A DNA stretch of 64,000 nt from Gallionella sp. (GTDB lineage Bacteria > Pseudomonadota > Gammaproteobacteria > Burkholderiales > Gallionellaceae), in NCBI GenBank assembly GCA_028714075.1, contig JAQTMZ010000005.1, positions 162,090-226,089 of the forward strand. The letters run 5' to 3'. Positions 39,099-48,450 of the stretch are shown here, in pieces; the first letter of the stretch is position 1; each line of letters opens with the position of its first letter. The notes below the pieces were generated by a model. That model ran no database searches and had not been told where the DNA came from. It worked only from the letters and a program-made list of their open reading frames with translations. A program made the translations under genes and the position numbers.

Positions 39099-39142
39099 TG
39101 CCGGGCACCATTGGTTATAGCAAGTCGTCCGATTGAGGGAGA

Positions 39143-39679
39143 ATGGAAGCGATGCGAGTAGAACAACAGAGGTTAGCTTCGCCAGCATTTCAGGCCGGTG
39201 GGCATTATTGTGTCGAGACCGATGCGGCGGGCGACATTGATGGACTGCTCACCCGGTTGCCGACTTTTCCGAAAACGGTACGGGTGGATCGTGACGGTGG
39301 TCTGATGAGCCATTTGAGCGTACTGGAAAATCTGACCCTGCCGCTGGAATATCATGTGCAGGATGCCAGGCACGCTATCGAAGATGCCTCGCTGTTGTTC
39401 GCGCTTTGCGGCGAAGGCAAAGCGAATCTGTCCCGATTGCTGGAGCGTTATCCGGATGACTTGTCCGATTACGAAAAGCGGCTGGCAGGCTTTGTCCGTG
39501 CGCTATTATTGGAGCCGGAAGTGTTGCTGCTGGATGATGTGTTTGATGGCCTTTCGACAGCCGAGAAAACCAAAGTATTGCAGTGGGAAAAAGTGTTCCG
39601 TTTGCGTTTTCCGTTTCGGGTTTTGCTGTATCGCGGCCGGGAGAAGATGATGCTGGATAAAGTGGATAGCGCCGCATGA
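39143..39679 (+). CDS. MlaF-like ABC ATPase domain lacking a P-loop
   Basis: A 178-residue protein, too short for an ABC ATPase (MlaF is about 260-270). The second half is clearly ABC-type: GGLMSHLSVLENLTLPLEY (the post-Q-loop region of MlaF proteins), a degenerate signature in DDLSDYEKRLAGFVRALLL, Walker B VLLLDDVFDG with Asp in place of the catalytic Glu, and a D-loop-like GLSTAEK. There is no Walker A anywhere in its first 50 residues and no H-loop; the Q-loop Gln position reads Arg. It overlaps the mlaD gene by four bases (ATGA), so it is probably expressed and is a pseudo-ATPase or a regulator, not random decay. GGGAG-like GAGGGAGA lies upstream. Confidence 0.7.
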   Translation: MEAMRVEQQRLASPAFQAGGHYCVETDAAGDIDGLLTRLPTFPKTVRVDRDGGLMSHLSVLENLTLPLEYHVQDARHAIEDASLLFALCGEGKANLSRLLERYPDDLSDYEKRLAGFVRALLLEPEVLLLDDVFDGLSTAEKTKVLQWEKVFRLRFPFRVLLYRGREKMMLDKVDSAA

Positions 39680-40680
39680 AAACGGATCCCGATTTGTTCT
39701 CCGCAACGGTTAATGCCGATCAGCATGGCCGCAACCGCAGGCTGGGGTGGTTCGTGGCCGGAGCGGTATTGATCGTGATTGCGGCGGTGGCTTTTATGGC
39801 GGTGCAGAAAGGCTTGTTCAAACGCACGACCCAATTGCATTTTGTCGCGGACAGCGCAAAAGGCATGGTGCCGGGCATGGCGGTCAAGCTGAACGGATTC
39901 AAGGTCGGCACGCTGGAAAAACTCGCGATGGATGCGGATGGGCGCGTAAGTATCGTGCTTGCGCTGGGCGACGAGTATGTGCCTTTGATCCACAAGGACG
40001 CCAAAGCGCGTCTGGTCAAGGAAGACTTGATCGGGGAAAGCATCATTGACGTTCTACCCGGTTCGGCCAACTCGGCCACGGTGGAAAACAATGCGGTGAT
40101 CGCCTTCGAGCGCGCGCGCGACATCGGTGAGGAACTCAGCAAGCTGGCTAACCAGTTGCAGCCTATTCTGGCGGATGTGAAAAGCATTACCGCTTACGCC
40201 GACAGCCCGGATGGCGACCTGAAGAAAACGCTACAGGAACTGAAGCGCGCCACTACAGCGTTTGCAGATACCGGAGAGGTCGCGAGCGATTTGACGCGCC
40301 GTAACAAAAAACAGATTCAGTCTGCCATTACCGATGCAGCGAATACAATGGCTAGCGCATCGAAAGCGATGAATACGCTGGATACTTCTCTGCCGCGCCT
40401 GATCGGAAAACTGGATACCAGCTTGCATCATGTCGAAGGCGTGACCGCCGATGCAAAAGCGATCACTGCCGAGGTGAAAGCGATTACCACTGATGTGAAA
40501 ACAATTTCGTCGGGGCTTGCAGCCGAGCTGCCCCCGGCAGTCAGCGAGGGGCGCGAAACGCTTCAGGATACCCATGAGGTGGTGGACGCCGTCAAAGGCA
40601 GTTGGCCGATCAACAAGCTCCTGCCGCCCCAGGAAGACCACCCTTTGCCTTTGGATAGCCATGTTCCGTCCAGCCGTTAA
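39676..40680 (+). CDS. mlaD: MlaD/MCE-domain lipid-transport protein
   Basis: A 334-residue protein with one N-terminal membrane helix (LGWFVAGAVLIVIAAVAFMAV, about 23-43) and an MCE domain at about 50-130 (FVADSAKGMVPGMAVKLNGF, KVGTLEKL, AKARLVKEDLIGESIIDV). The following ~170 residues are a long helical region with heptad-like Ala/Thr pattern (TAEVKAITTDVKTISSG), as in MCE proteins that form tunnels or needles. It binds lipid in the periplasm. Overlaps the ATPase-like gene (ATGA) before it and the TPR lipoprotein gene after it. Confidence 0.88.
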   Translation: MKTDPDLFSATVNADQHGRNRRLGWFVAGAVLIVIAAVAFMAVQKGLFKRTTQLHFVADSAKGMVPGMAVKLNGFKVGTLEKLAMDADGRVSIVLALGDEYVPLIHKDAKARLVKEDLIGESIIDVLPGSANSATVENNAVIAFERARDIGEELSKLANQLQPILADVKSITAYADSPDGDLKKTLQELKRATTAFADTGEVASDLTRRNKKQIQSAITDAANTMASASKAMNTLDTSLPRLIGKLDTSLHHVEGVTADAKAITAEVKAITTDVKTISSGLAAELPPAVSEGRETLQDTHEVVDAVKGSWPINKLLPPQEDHPLPLDSHVPSSR

Positions 40681-41476
40681 TTTTAGTTGGGTAATCCTGA
40701 TCGTTGCACTGTGCGGATGCGCATCCACTCCTGATACCCGGAGTGTCCGGCATAAGCAGGCGATGGAGTGGGCGCACCAGGGTGAAAAGGCCTATCTCAA
40801 CGGGAATGTCGAACAATCGCGCCAGCATTATGAAAGGGCGTTGCAGCTCAATACCAGTATCGAGAATGCGCATGGCATCGCGGCCAACACGCTGAGCCTG
40901 GCGCAAATCAACCTCGAGCGCGGCGAATACGATCAGGCCGAGGCAAAACTGCAATTCATTCTGGGCGATAAAGCCCATCTGTTTGCGCCCGATTCCAAAG
41001 CCGAGGCGGCGGCGCGTTCCGCCCAGTTGGCGCTGCTGTTGAAGCAACCGGACAAGGCAGGCGCGCTGGCGCAACAGGCGCAATCCTTGTGCGAGACATC
41101 CCAATGCGCCATCGAGGCAACGATCCTGAACCTGCGGGCGCAGGCTGCTTTCGCGCTTGGAGAGTTTCCCAAGAGCGCCGATCTGGCGCAACAGGCCGGT
41201 GCAACAGCCGAGAAACAAAAGCAGCTCGTCGAGCTGGCAAACGCATGGAGACTGCTGGCGGAAATCCGCCTGCGTCAGGGAGCGGCGGCGGACACCGTTG
41301 CGTTGCTGGAAAAAGTGTTGCCGCTGGACAAGCAACTTGGATTGCCGAAAAAGATCGTCGCCGATCTGCGTTTGATGGCCGAGGCGCGCGACAAACTCGG
41401 GCAACACGAGGAGGCGGAATCATGCCGCAGCCGCGAGCGCGCAATCCGTCTAGCATTAGGAGAAAAATTGCCGTGA
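40661..41476 (+). CDS. TPR-repeat lipoprotein
   Basis: A 271-residue protein starting within the last 20 bases of mlaD. Signal sequence and lipobox are WVILIVALCGCAST, with acylated Cys at about residue 20. The rest is TPR-like: EWAHQGEKAYLNGNVEQSRQ, ANTLSLAQINLERGEYDQAE and AALLLKQPDKAGALA-type helices, typical of outer-membrane partner lipoproteins of MCE/Mla systems. It overlaps the cyclase gene by four bases (GTGA). Confidence 0.8.
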   Translation: MFRPAVNFSWVILIVALCGCASTPDTRSVRHKQAMEWAHQGEKAYLNGNVEQSRQHYERALQLNTSIENAHGIAANTLSLAQINLERGEYDQAEAKLQFILGDKAHLFAPDSKAEAAARSAQLALLLKQPDKAGALAQQAQSLCETSQCAIEATILNLRAQAAFALGEFPKSADLAQQAGATAEKQKQLVELANAWRLLAEIRLRQGAAADTVALLEKVLPLDKQLGLPKKIVADLRLMAEARDKLGQHEEAESCRSRERAIRLALGEKLP

Positions 41477-43263
41477 AGCTGCCCGAGTTGCTGCGGCGTT
41501 TTTCCTATCCTGCCGGCTTCCTGATCGTCATTGCGCTAGGCCTGGGGCTGCATCTGAACCGGGCCTGGAATCCGCTGGAACTCTTCGTGCTGGATCGCCA
41601 ATTCACGTTGCTGCGCGAACATCCCCAGCCGCTCACCAACGATGTGGTGGTGGTCGGGATAGATGAGGCGGCATTCAAGGCGTTTCGCGAACCGTTCGCG
41701 CTGTGGCACCCGCATCTCGGCAAGTTTTTTCAGGCGATGGCGCTGGCGAAGCCGTCCGCTGTGGGCATGGATGTTATTTTGCCCGAGCATTCCTACCAGT
41801 TCATGGCGCCCGGCTACGATCAGGCCTTGATGCAGGGATTGATCGCGATGCGCGGGACCGTCCCGCTGGTGCTTACCCAGGCACTGGATGACCAGGGCAA
41901 CCTACGCCCGATTTTTCCGCCGTTTGTTTCCGTTGCGGGAGTGGATGCGCTGGCTTCGCCGCTGGTCTGCATGGACCGGGATGGAGTGCCGCGCCGTCTC
42001 GACGGAAGCGAATGCGCCAACCAGTCGAGGGGAATAACGCTGGCGGAAGGCATGGCGGCGCGGCTCGGCGCCAAACATTCATGGGAAGGCCTGATCGATT
42101 ATTCCCTGGGGACGACGTTTCAATATATTCCGTTTACCCAGGTGCTGAATTGGCTTGAGCAAGGCAACAGCGAGCAACTGGCGCGCACCTTCCGCAATAA
42201 ACCGGTCTTGCTCGGCGTGGTATTGCCGTTCAGCGACCGGCTGCAATTGCCGGTTCCTCTCGCCGCATGGGAGCCGGAAAACCGCCGCCTGCCCGGTGTG
42301 TTGATCCACGCGCAGACCTTGCGCTCGATGCTCAATCGCGGCACGGTCAGCACGATTCAGCCGGGTATCTTGCTGCTGCTTGCGCTGTTGCCCGCGCTGT
42401 TCTGGTGGGGCAGCAGCGCGTGGCAAAAGATTGCCCTGTTGCTTATTTTTAGCGGCGGCGTTTTGGCGTTGAGCACCCTGCGTTTGTGGCAAGGGCAATA
42501 CCTGCCACCGGTGGAGGCTATCGGAGTGGCATGGATCGCCTTTATGGGACGTGGCGCGTTCGATTCGTTGCGTCAGTTCAAGGAAAAACAATTCCTGAAA
42601 CAGGCGTTCGGCGGGCATGTCAGCCCGGCCGTCCTGAATGAAATATTGGCGGGCAATGTCGGCCTCGGTGCGGGAAAGCGCCAGCGGATATGCGTGCTGT
42701 TCGCCGACATACGCGGATTCACCACGCGCTCGGAAAAATCACAACCGGAAGACATCATCGAATTGCTCAACGGTTATTTCAAGCAAATGACCGAGGTGAT
42801 ACACAAGCATGGCGGCGTGGTGGACAAGTTTATCGGCGACGGGCTCATGGCATTTTTCGGTGCGCCGCAAGCGCTCGAACAGCCGGAGCGCAAGTCGCTG
42901 GAGGCCGCCCAGGAAATGCTGCTCCGCTTGCATCGCTATAACCAGTCCCTGGCCGGGCGCGGGGTGGAGCCAATCGCTATCGGGATCGGCATTCATGCGG
43001 GTGATGCGATTCTCGGTTACATCGGTTCCGAAGCGCGCAACGAATACACCGCCATCGGCGACGCGGTCAACACGGCTTCGCGCCTGGAGAGCATGACCAA
43101 GGAACTGGGCTATCCGGTTGTTTGTTCATCGACCGTGGCGGAGAGCGTGAAGGGTACCGCCGAGTTGGTGGATTTGGGCGAGCACTCGGTGCGCGGTCAC
43201 ACCCCCGTGCATTTGTTCGGCTGGCGCCCGGCTATTCTGGAAAAGTTGAAACCGGATTCCTGA
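41473..43263 (+). CDS. CHASE2-domain adenylate cyclase
   Basis: A 596-residue protein from GTG 41473, whose GTGA overlaps the preceding stop and which has AGGAG ten bases upstream; an ATG at 41422 with GAGGAGG is an alternative. An N-terminal helix (GFLIVIALGLGLHL) and an extracytoplasmic CHASE2 sensor of ~270 residues (DRQFTLLREHPQPLTNDVVV, VGIDEAAFKAF) are followed by three membrane helices and a class III cyclase. Catalytic residues are present: D412 (FADIRGFT), D456 (FIGDGLMAFFG), substrate-binding K452 and T526 (EYTAIGDAVN), the Thr fitting class IIIb adenylate cyclases. It should turn an envelope signal into cAMP. It ends the lipid-transport run. Confidence 0.88.
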   Translation: MKLPELLRRFSYPAGFLIVIALGLGLHLNRAWNPLELFVLDRQFTLLREHPQPLTNDVVVVGIDEAAFKAFREPFALWHPHLGKFFQAMALAKPSAVGMDVILPEHSYQFMAPGYDQALMQGLIAMRGTVPLVLTQALDDQGNLRPIFPPFVSVAGVDALASPLVCMDRDGVPRRLDGSECANQSRGITLAEGMAARLGAKHSWEGLIDYSLGTTFQYIPFTQVLNWLEQGNSEQLARTFRNKPVLLGVVLPFSDRLQLPVPLAAWEPENRRLPGVLIHAQTLRSMLNRGTVSTIQPGILLLLALLPALFWWGSSAWQKIALLLIFSGGVLALSTLRLWQGQYLPPVEAIGVAWIAFMGRGAFDSLRQFKEKQFLKQAFGGHVSPAVLNEILAGNVGLGAGKRQRICVLFADIRGFTTRSEKSQPEDIIELLNGYFKQMTEVIHKHGGVVDKFIGDGLMAFFGAPQALEQPERKSLEAAQEMLLRLHRYNQSLAGRGVEPIAIGIGIHAGDAILGYIGSEARNEYTAIGDAVNTASRLESMTKELGYPVVCSSTVAESVKGTAELVDLGEHSVRGHTPVHLFGWRPAILEKLKPDS

Positions 43264-43284
43264 AATCAGCGTAGCGTGTCCTGG

Positions 43285-43305
43285 GCCTGTCGAAGCGGCG
43301 CACGA
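43285..43305 (+). repeat. Left 21-bp inverted repeat of a caspase cassette
   Basis: GCCTGTCGAAGCGGCGCACG followed by A. Its exact reverse complement lies at 45042-45062, with the caspase copy 2 between. Confidence 0.8.
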
Positions 43306-43365
43306 CATAATTGCAGGAATTGCGCGCACAGCGCACGCTACAATATCGACCCACAGGAGAACCAA

Positions 43366-44973
43366 GTGAAAGCGTTAAGAATTATTTTGCTGGCGCTGGC
43401 CTTCATCGCGTTTCAGGCTCACGCCGATGACGAACGCAACCTCGCCGTCAAGCAGGTGAACAACGCCGTGAGCGAACAACGCATCGCGCTGGTCATCGGC
43501 AACGGCGCGTACACCAGTTCTCCGCTCAAAAACCCGGTCAACGACGCCAAGGACATGGCGAAAAAATTGCGCGGCTTGGGTTTTGTCGTCATCGAACGCA
43601 GCAACCTGCAAACCAAACAAATCGGCGCAACGCTCCGCGAATTCCGCAGCAAGCTCGTACCTGGCGCAGTCGCACTGGTGTTCTACGCCGGGCACGGGCT
43701 CCAGATCAAAGGCGACAACTACCTGCCCGCTGTAGATGCCGACATCAACTCCGAAGAAGACGTGCCCAACCAGAGCCTCGCGGTGAAACAAATCATGGAC
43801 GTGCTCGACGAATCCAAGACCCGCCTCAACCTGGTGTTCCTCGATGCCTGTCGCAACAACCCTTACGCGCGCAGTTTCCGTTCCGCAGACAAAGGGCTGG
43901 CGCGCGTCAGCGCCCCGTCCGGCACGTTGATCTCCTATGCCACCCGACCGGGCAGCGTTGCGGCGGATGGAGGCGGGCGCAACGGCCTGTACACCAGCAA
44001 ACTGCTCGCGCAAATGAACAGCACCGTCCAGATCGAACAAGCCCTCAAACGCGTCGTCACCGAAGTCAAGGCCGCCTCGCAAGGCAAACAGGAGCCGTGG
44101 ATGGAAGGCAGCATCGAGGGGGATTTTTGTTTTGCCGGATGCAATGTGCCAGCCCAGGGCGCAACCGCACAGCCTGCCGTTGTTGATCCCGCCGCGCTGG
44201 AACTGGATGCATGGAACACCGCCAGAGAAATGAACACCGAAGATGCGTATCAGGCTTATTTAGCCGACCATGCCGATGGCCGTCATGCCAAATTTGCGCA
44301 AGCGGCAATAAACAAGCTCAAGGCCGTTCAGCAACCGGCTCAAATAGCCATGCATGCACCGGGCGCCATGCAAAGCGAGGTCGAAGCCGCAATGAAACCG
44401 GGCAAGGTATTTCGCGATTGCCCGGACTGCCCCGAGATGGTTATCCTGCCCAAATCTTTTGCCATGGGTAAATACGAAGTCACCCAGGGCCAGTGGAAAG
44501 CCCTCATGGGCAACAACCCTAGCCATTTCTCAAGCTGCGGCGACAGTTGTCCGGTGGAGCAAGTGAGCTGGAATGATGCGCAGGCATTCATCCAGAAGCT
44601 CAACGCCAAGACCGGCAAACAATACCGCCTGCCGACCGAGGCCGAATGGGAATATGCCTGCTATGGCGGCATCCAGAGCGAATACTGCGGTGGCAACAAC
44701 TTCGATGCGGTAGGGTGGAATAACGACAACTGCAACCGTCAAATCCATCCGGTGGGCCAGAAACAAGCCAACGGCTACGGCTTATATGACATGAGCGGCA
44801 ATGTGTGGGAATGGGCGCAAGATCTCTATGACAGTAAACATGATTGGCGCGTGCTTCGCGGTGGCTCGTGTTTCATCTACGCGAAATACTCGCGCGCCGC
44901 GGTTCGCTACGACCATGACCCCGGCGACCGGAGCCTCGGCATTGGTTTTCGGGTAGCCAGAGTGCTGCCGTGA
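43366..44973 (+). CDS. Exported caspase with SUMF1/FGE-like domain (copy 2)
   Basis: A 535-residue protein from GTG 43366 with AGGAGA upstream. It has the same signal peptide type and the same caspase domain as copy 1; the coding DNA is identical over about 620 bases (35446-36065 against 43433-44052). His110 and Cys162 are intact. Only one YL-YP-like module (LELDAWNTAREMNTEDAYQ...) precedes the SUMF1/FGE-like domain, which again starts KPGKVFRDCPDCPEMVILP. The end of that domain differs from copy 1 (RVLRGGSCFIYAKYSRAAV... IGFRVARVLP). A 21-bp perfect inverted repeat flanks the gene. Confidence 0.87.
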   Translation: MKALRIILLALAFIAFQAHADDERNLAVKQVNNAVSEQRIALVIGNGAYTSSPLKNPVNDAKDMAKKLRGLGFVVIERSNLQTKQIGATLREFRSKLVPGAVALVFYAGHGLQIKGDNYLPAVDADINSEEDVPNQSLAVKQIMDVLDESKTRLNLVFLDACRNNPYARSFRSADKGLARVSAPSGTLISYATRPGSVAADGGGRNGLYTSKLLAQMNSTVQIEQALKRVVTEVKAASQGKQEPWMEGSIEGDFCFAGCNVPAQGATAQPAVVDPAALELDAWNTAREMNTEDAYQAYLADHADGRHAKFAQAAINKLKAVQQPAQIAMHAPGAMQSEVEAAMKPGKVFRDCPDCPEMVILPKSFAMGKYEVTQGQWKALMGNNPSHFSSCGDSCPVEQVSWNDAQAFIQKLNAKTGKQYRLPTEAEWEYACYGGIQSEYCGGNNFDAVGWNNDNCNRQIHPVGQKQANGYGLYDMSGNVWEWAQDLYDSKHDWRVLRGGSCFIYAKYSRAAVRYDHDPGDRSLGIGFRVARVLP

Positions 44974-45041
44974 GCGTGGTTGTTTGCGCTTGTCTTTGAT
45001 AATCGCGGCCTCCCCCTTGTATTTTTAAACTCCTGAAGGAA

Positions 45042-45062
45042 TCGTGCGCCGCTTCGACAGGC
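45042..45062 (-). repeat. Right 21-bp inverted repeat of a caspase cassette
   Basis: TCGTGCGCCGCTTCGACAGG followed by C, exact reverse complement of 43285-43305. The TTCGACAGG core also occurs in dispersed repeats such as 57980-57990. Confidence 0.8.
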
Positions 45063-45169
45063 TCATAACCAGCGACTTGGTTATCGTCTTTTGATGGCCT
45101 ATCGAATGGCTGGTGGTTTCATCAGGACAGGCATAGCACAGCGCGGCAAAAATAAGGCGAAAAAGAAGG

Positions 45170-45199
45170 TTGATAGCCGGAAGATTTTTGAAGTAACAT
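45170..45199 (+). promoter_or_regulatory. Weak promoter candidate for pntAB
   Basis: TTGATA (45170-45175), 18-base spacer, TAACAT (45194-45199), about 138 bases upstream of pntA. Confidence 0.3.
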
Positions 45200-45337
45200 C
45201 ACGCTCCTGCGTATCCGGAATGAACGACATTCCGACGGTGCAGCAAACTCCTGATGGTGCAGCGACAAGAATAATCAAGCCGGAACGGCATGCAAGCCGC
45301 TGCGGCAAATAACAATTTAACCAAAACGGAATACTCC

Positions 45338-46921
45338 ATGACTCTGATGATAGGAATTCCCCGTGAAATAGCCGCGGGAGAGAAGCGTGTCGCCACCGTG
45401 CCCGATGTTGTTGAAAAACTCATCAAGCTGGGCTTTAAGGTCGCCGTCGAATCCGGCGCCGGGGATGCGGCGAATTGCAGCGACGAAACTTACCGCGCCG
45501 CAGGTGCGGAAATTATCGATGGAGCGGCCAAACTATGGGCTGCATCCGACATCGTTTTCAAGGTGTGCGTGCCGACGACGCAGGAGGTCGGCCTGATGCG
45601 CGAAGGCGGCACCCTGATCGGCTTCATCTGGCCGGCGCAAAACTCGGAGCTGATGCAGCAATTGGCGGCGAAGAAAGCCACGGTGCTGGCCATCGACGCG
45701 CTGCCGCGCCAGCTTTCCCGCGCGCAGAAGATGGACGCGTTGACCTCCCAGGCTGGCGTCGCCGGCTACCGTGCCGTCATCGAGGCCGCCAACGCCTTCG
45801 GCCGCTTCTTCAACGGCCAGATCACCGCCGCAGGCAAGATCCCGCCGGCCAAGGTGTTCATCGCCGGTGCCGGCGTGGCCGGCCTCGCGGCGATCGGTAC
45901 CGCCGCCAACTTGGGCGCCATCGTGCGCGCCAACGACACCCGTGCCGAAGTGGCCGACCAGGTCGTGTCGCTGGGCGGCGAATTCGTCAAGGTCGATTAT
46001 GAGGAGGAAGGTTCCGGTGGCGGTGGCTATGCCAAGGTGATGAGCGAGGGCTTCCAGCAGGCACAGCGCGAGATGTACGCCAAGCAGGCCAAGGAAGTGG
46101 ACATCATCATCACCACCGCGCTGATTCCCGGCAAACCGGCACCGAAGCTGATCACCGCCGAGATGGTGCAATCCATGAAACCCGGCAGCGTCATCGTCGA
46201 CATGGCGGCCGAGCGGGGCGGCAACTGCGAACTGACCGAACCCGGTCAATCGGTGGTGAAGCACGGCGTGACCATCGTCGGTTACACCGACCTGAATAGT
46301 CGTTTGGCCAAGCAGTCTTCTACCCTGTATGGAACTAATCTGTTCCGTCTGACTGAAGAACTGTGCAAGACCAAGGACGGCATCATCAACGTCAATATGG
46401 AAGACGACGCCATCCGCGGCCTGACGGTCATCAAGGAAGGCAACATCACCTGGCCGGCGCCCGCGCCGAAACTTCCCGCGGCACCGGCCAAACCGGCTTC
46501 CGCCAAACCGATTACGGCACCCAAGGGTCACGGGCATGGCGGCAGCAGCGCGCCGATGGCCGGAGGCAAGCTGGTGGTCATGTTTGCAGTTGCCGCAGTC
46601 CTGTTTCTGCTTATCGGCGCCTATGCGCCAACGGCATTCCTCGGGCACTTTACGGTGTTTGTGCTGGCCTGCTTCGTCGGCTACATGGTAGTGTGGAATG
46701 TCACCCCCGCGTTGCATACGCCGCTGATGAGTGTCACCAACGCGATCAGCAGCATCATCGCCATCGGCGCGCTGGTGCAGGTTGCCCCGCCGCTTGAAGG
46801 GGCGACCGATGGCAGGGGGCTCATCCTCGGGCTCGCGGTTGCCGCACTGGCGCTCACCGCAGTCAATATGTTCGGCGGTTTTGCCGTCACCCAGCGCATG
46901 CTGGCGATGTTCCGCAAATAA
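45338..46921 (+). CDS. pntA: NAD(P) transhydrogenase alpha subunit
   Basis: A 527-residue PntA of the undivided E. coli type. The soluble NAD(H)-binding domain I begins [20 protein letters not shown], with the Rossmann region [31 protein letters not shown] and [21 protein letters not shown]. An Ala/Pro/Lys and Gly/His linker ([20 protein letters not shown]) leads to four membrane helices. With PntB it uses the proton gradient to make NADPH from NADH in the inner membrane, which an autotroph needs for CO2 fixation. The ATG at 45338 matches the family N-terminus. pntB follows 31 bases later. Confidence 0.95.
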   Translation: MTLMIGIPREIAAGEKRVATVPDVVEKLIKLGFKVAVESGAGDAANCSDETYRAAGAEIIDGAAKLWAASDIVFKVCVPTTQEVGLMREGGTLIGFIWPAQNSELMQQLAAKKATVLAIDALPRQLSRAQKMDALTSQAGVAGYRAVIEAANAFGRFFNGQITAAGKIPPAKVFIAGAGVAGLAAIGTAANLGAIVRANDTRAEVADQVVSLGGEFVKVDYEEEGSGGGGYAKVMSEGFQQAQREMYAKQAKEVDIIITTALIPGKPAPKLITAEMVQSMKPGSVIVDMAAERGGNCELTEPGQSVVKHGVTIVGYTDLNSRLAKQSSTLYGTNLFRLTEELCKTKDGIINVNMEDDAIRGLTVIKEGNITWPAPAPKLPAAPAKPASAKPITAPKGHGHGGSSAPMAGGKLVVMFAVAAVLFLLIGAYAPTAFLGHFTVFVLACFVGYMVVWNVTPALHTPLMSVTNAISSIIAIGALVQVAPPLEGATDGRGLILGLAVAALALTAVNMFGGFAVTQRMLAMFRK

Positions 46922-46952
46922 GGCCATAAAAAATAATACAAGGTAATCAATC

Positions 46953-48371
46953 ATGTCTGAAAGTTTGGCAACAGTTTCTTATATCGGCGCGACGATACTA
47001 TTCATCCTGAGTCTCGGCGGCCTCTCCCATCCGGAAACCTCGCGGCGCGGCAACCTCTACGGCATGATCGGCATGACGCTCGCCGTGCTGGCGACCATCT
47101 TCGGACCGCGTGTCTCAATGGCCGGCATTCCGTGGATCGTCGGCGCGATGCTGGTCGGCGGCAGCGTCGGCATCTACGCGGCGCGCGTGGTGAAAATGAC
47201 GGAAATGCCCGAGCTGGTCGCATTGATGCACAGCCTGGTAGGTCTGGCCGCCTGCCTGGTCGGGTTTGCGAATTACATCGACCCGGTGGCGGCAGCCAAC
47301 CTGACTCATGCAGAAAAAGCCATTCACGAAGTTGAGATCTACATCGGCATCCTGATCGGCGCGGTGACCTTCTCCGGTTCGATCATCGCCTTCGGCAAGC
47401 TGTCGGGCAAGATCGGCGGCAAGCCGTTGCTCCTGCCCGCCCGCCATTGGCTGAACCTTGTTGGCTTGCTGATCATTATTTATTTTGGCGGGCAATTTTT
47501 ACATGCCGAAACGGTGAACGCCGGTATGATTCCGCTGATCGTAATGACGGTGATCGCACTGTTGTTCGGCATCCACATGGTGATGGCCATCGGCGGCGCC
47601 GATATGCCGGTTGTAGTGTCGATGCTGAACAGCTACTCCGGCTGGGCTGCGGCGGCGACCGGCTTCATGCTGAATAACGACCTGCTGATCGTCATCGGCG
47701 CGTTGGTGGGTTCCTCCGGTGCGATTCTTTCCTACATCATGTGCCGCGCGATGAACCGCAATTTCATCAGCGTGATTGCGGGCGGCTTCGGCACCGGCGG
47801 CGGCACGGTTGCTGCGCCCAGCGGCGACGCACAGCCGGCCGGCGAAGCGGTGCCGGTCAGCGCGGTCGAAACCGCAGAACTGCTGCGCGAGGCCAAGAAC
47901 GTGATCATCGTACCGGGCTACGGCATGGCGGTGGCGCAAGCTCAGCACACGGTCTACGAAATCACCCAGTATCTGCGGGAGCAGGGTATCAACGTGCGTT
48001 TCGGCATCCACCCGGTCGCCGGTCGCATGCCCGGTCACATGAACGTGCTGCTGGCCGAAGCCAGGGTGCCTTACGACATCGTGCTGGAAATGGATGAACT
48101 CAACGCAGACTTTCCCGATACCGATGTCGCGATGGTCATCGGCGCCAACGACATCGTGAACCCGGCCGCGCAGGACGACCCGAACAGCCCGATTGCAGGA
48201 ATGCCGGTGCTGGAAGTGTGGAAGGCCAAGACCTCGATCGTGATGAAGCGCAGCATGGCCTCCGGCTATGCGGGTGTGGACAATCCGCTGTTCTACAAGG
48301 AGAACAACCGCATGCTGTTTGGCGATGCGAAGAAGATGCTGGAAGAGGTATTTGTCGCGCTGAAGTCGTAG
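46953..48371 (+). CDS. pntB: NAD(P) transhydrogenase beta subunit
   Basis: A 472-residue PntB. About nine membrane helices fill the first 270 residues (e.g. [36 protein letters not shown]). The NADP(H)-binding domain III is at the C-terminus: [60 protein letters not shown] and [17 protein letters not shown] terminator follows directly. Confidence 0.95.
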   Translation: MSESLATVSYIGATILFILSLGGLSHPETSRRGNLYGMIGMTLAVLATIFGPRVSMAGIPWIVGAMLVGGSVGIYAARVVKMTEMPELVALMHSLVGLAACLVGFANYIDPVAAANLTHAEKAIHEVEIYIGILIGAVTFSGSIIAFGKLSGKIGGKPLLLPARHWLNLVGLLIIIYFGGQFLHAETVNAGMIPLIVMTVIALLFGIHMVMAIGGADMPVVVSMLNSYSGWAAAATGFMLNNDLLIVIGALVGSSGAILSYIMCRAMNRNFISVIAGGFGTGGGTVAAPSGDAQPAGEAVPVSAVETAELLREAKNVIIVPGYGMAVAQAQHTVYEITQYLREQGINVRFGIHPVAGRMPGHMNVLLAEARVPYDIVLEMDELNADFPDTDVAMVIGANDIVNPAAQDDPNSPIAGMPVLEVWKAKTSIVMKRSMASGYAGVDNPLFYKENNRMLFGDAKKMLEEVFVALKS

Positions 48372-48395
48372 CAGAGCGTGGTTTCAGCAAAGCAT

Positions 48396-48425
48396 AACGC
48401 CCGCGCAAGCGGGCGTTTGTTTTTA
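48396..48425 (+). terminator. Terminator after pntB
   Basis: AACGCCCGC (48396-48404), GCAA loop, GCGGGCGTT (48409-48417), then TGTTTTT. It lies between convergent pntB and mdh. Confidence 0.85.
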
Positions 48426-48450
48426 GATGGAGCAAGCGAACGTACGGGTT

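Larger units (their letters stand above)
44974..45337. other. Intergenic region before pntA
   Basis: No gene is supported; a 73-codon frame here has no ribosome site or family resemblance. It contains the right cassette repeat and a weak promoter candidate, listed separately. Confidence 0.4.

Noticed and set aside
35379..44973. Complete diversity-generating retroelement
   Set aside because: No reverse transcriptase, accessory gene or template repeat is visible in the window.
45091..45312. 73-codon open frame before pntA
   Set aside because: No ribosome site, no recognisable protein, and it overlaps the cassette inverted-repeat region; most likely non-coding.
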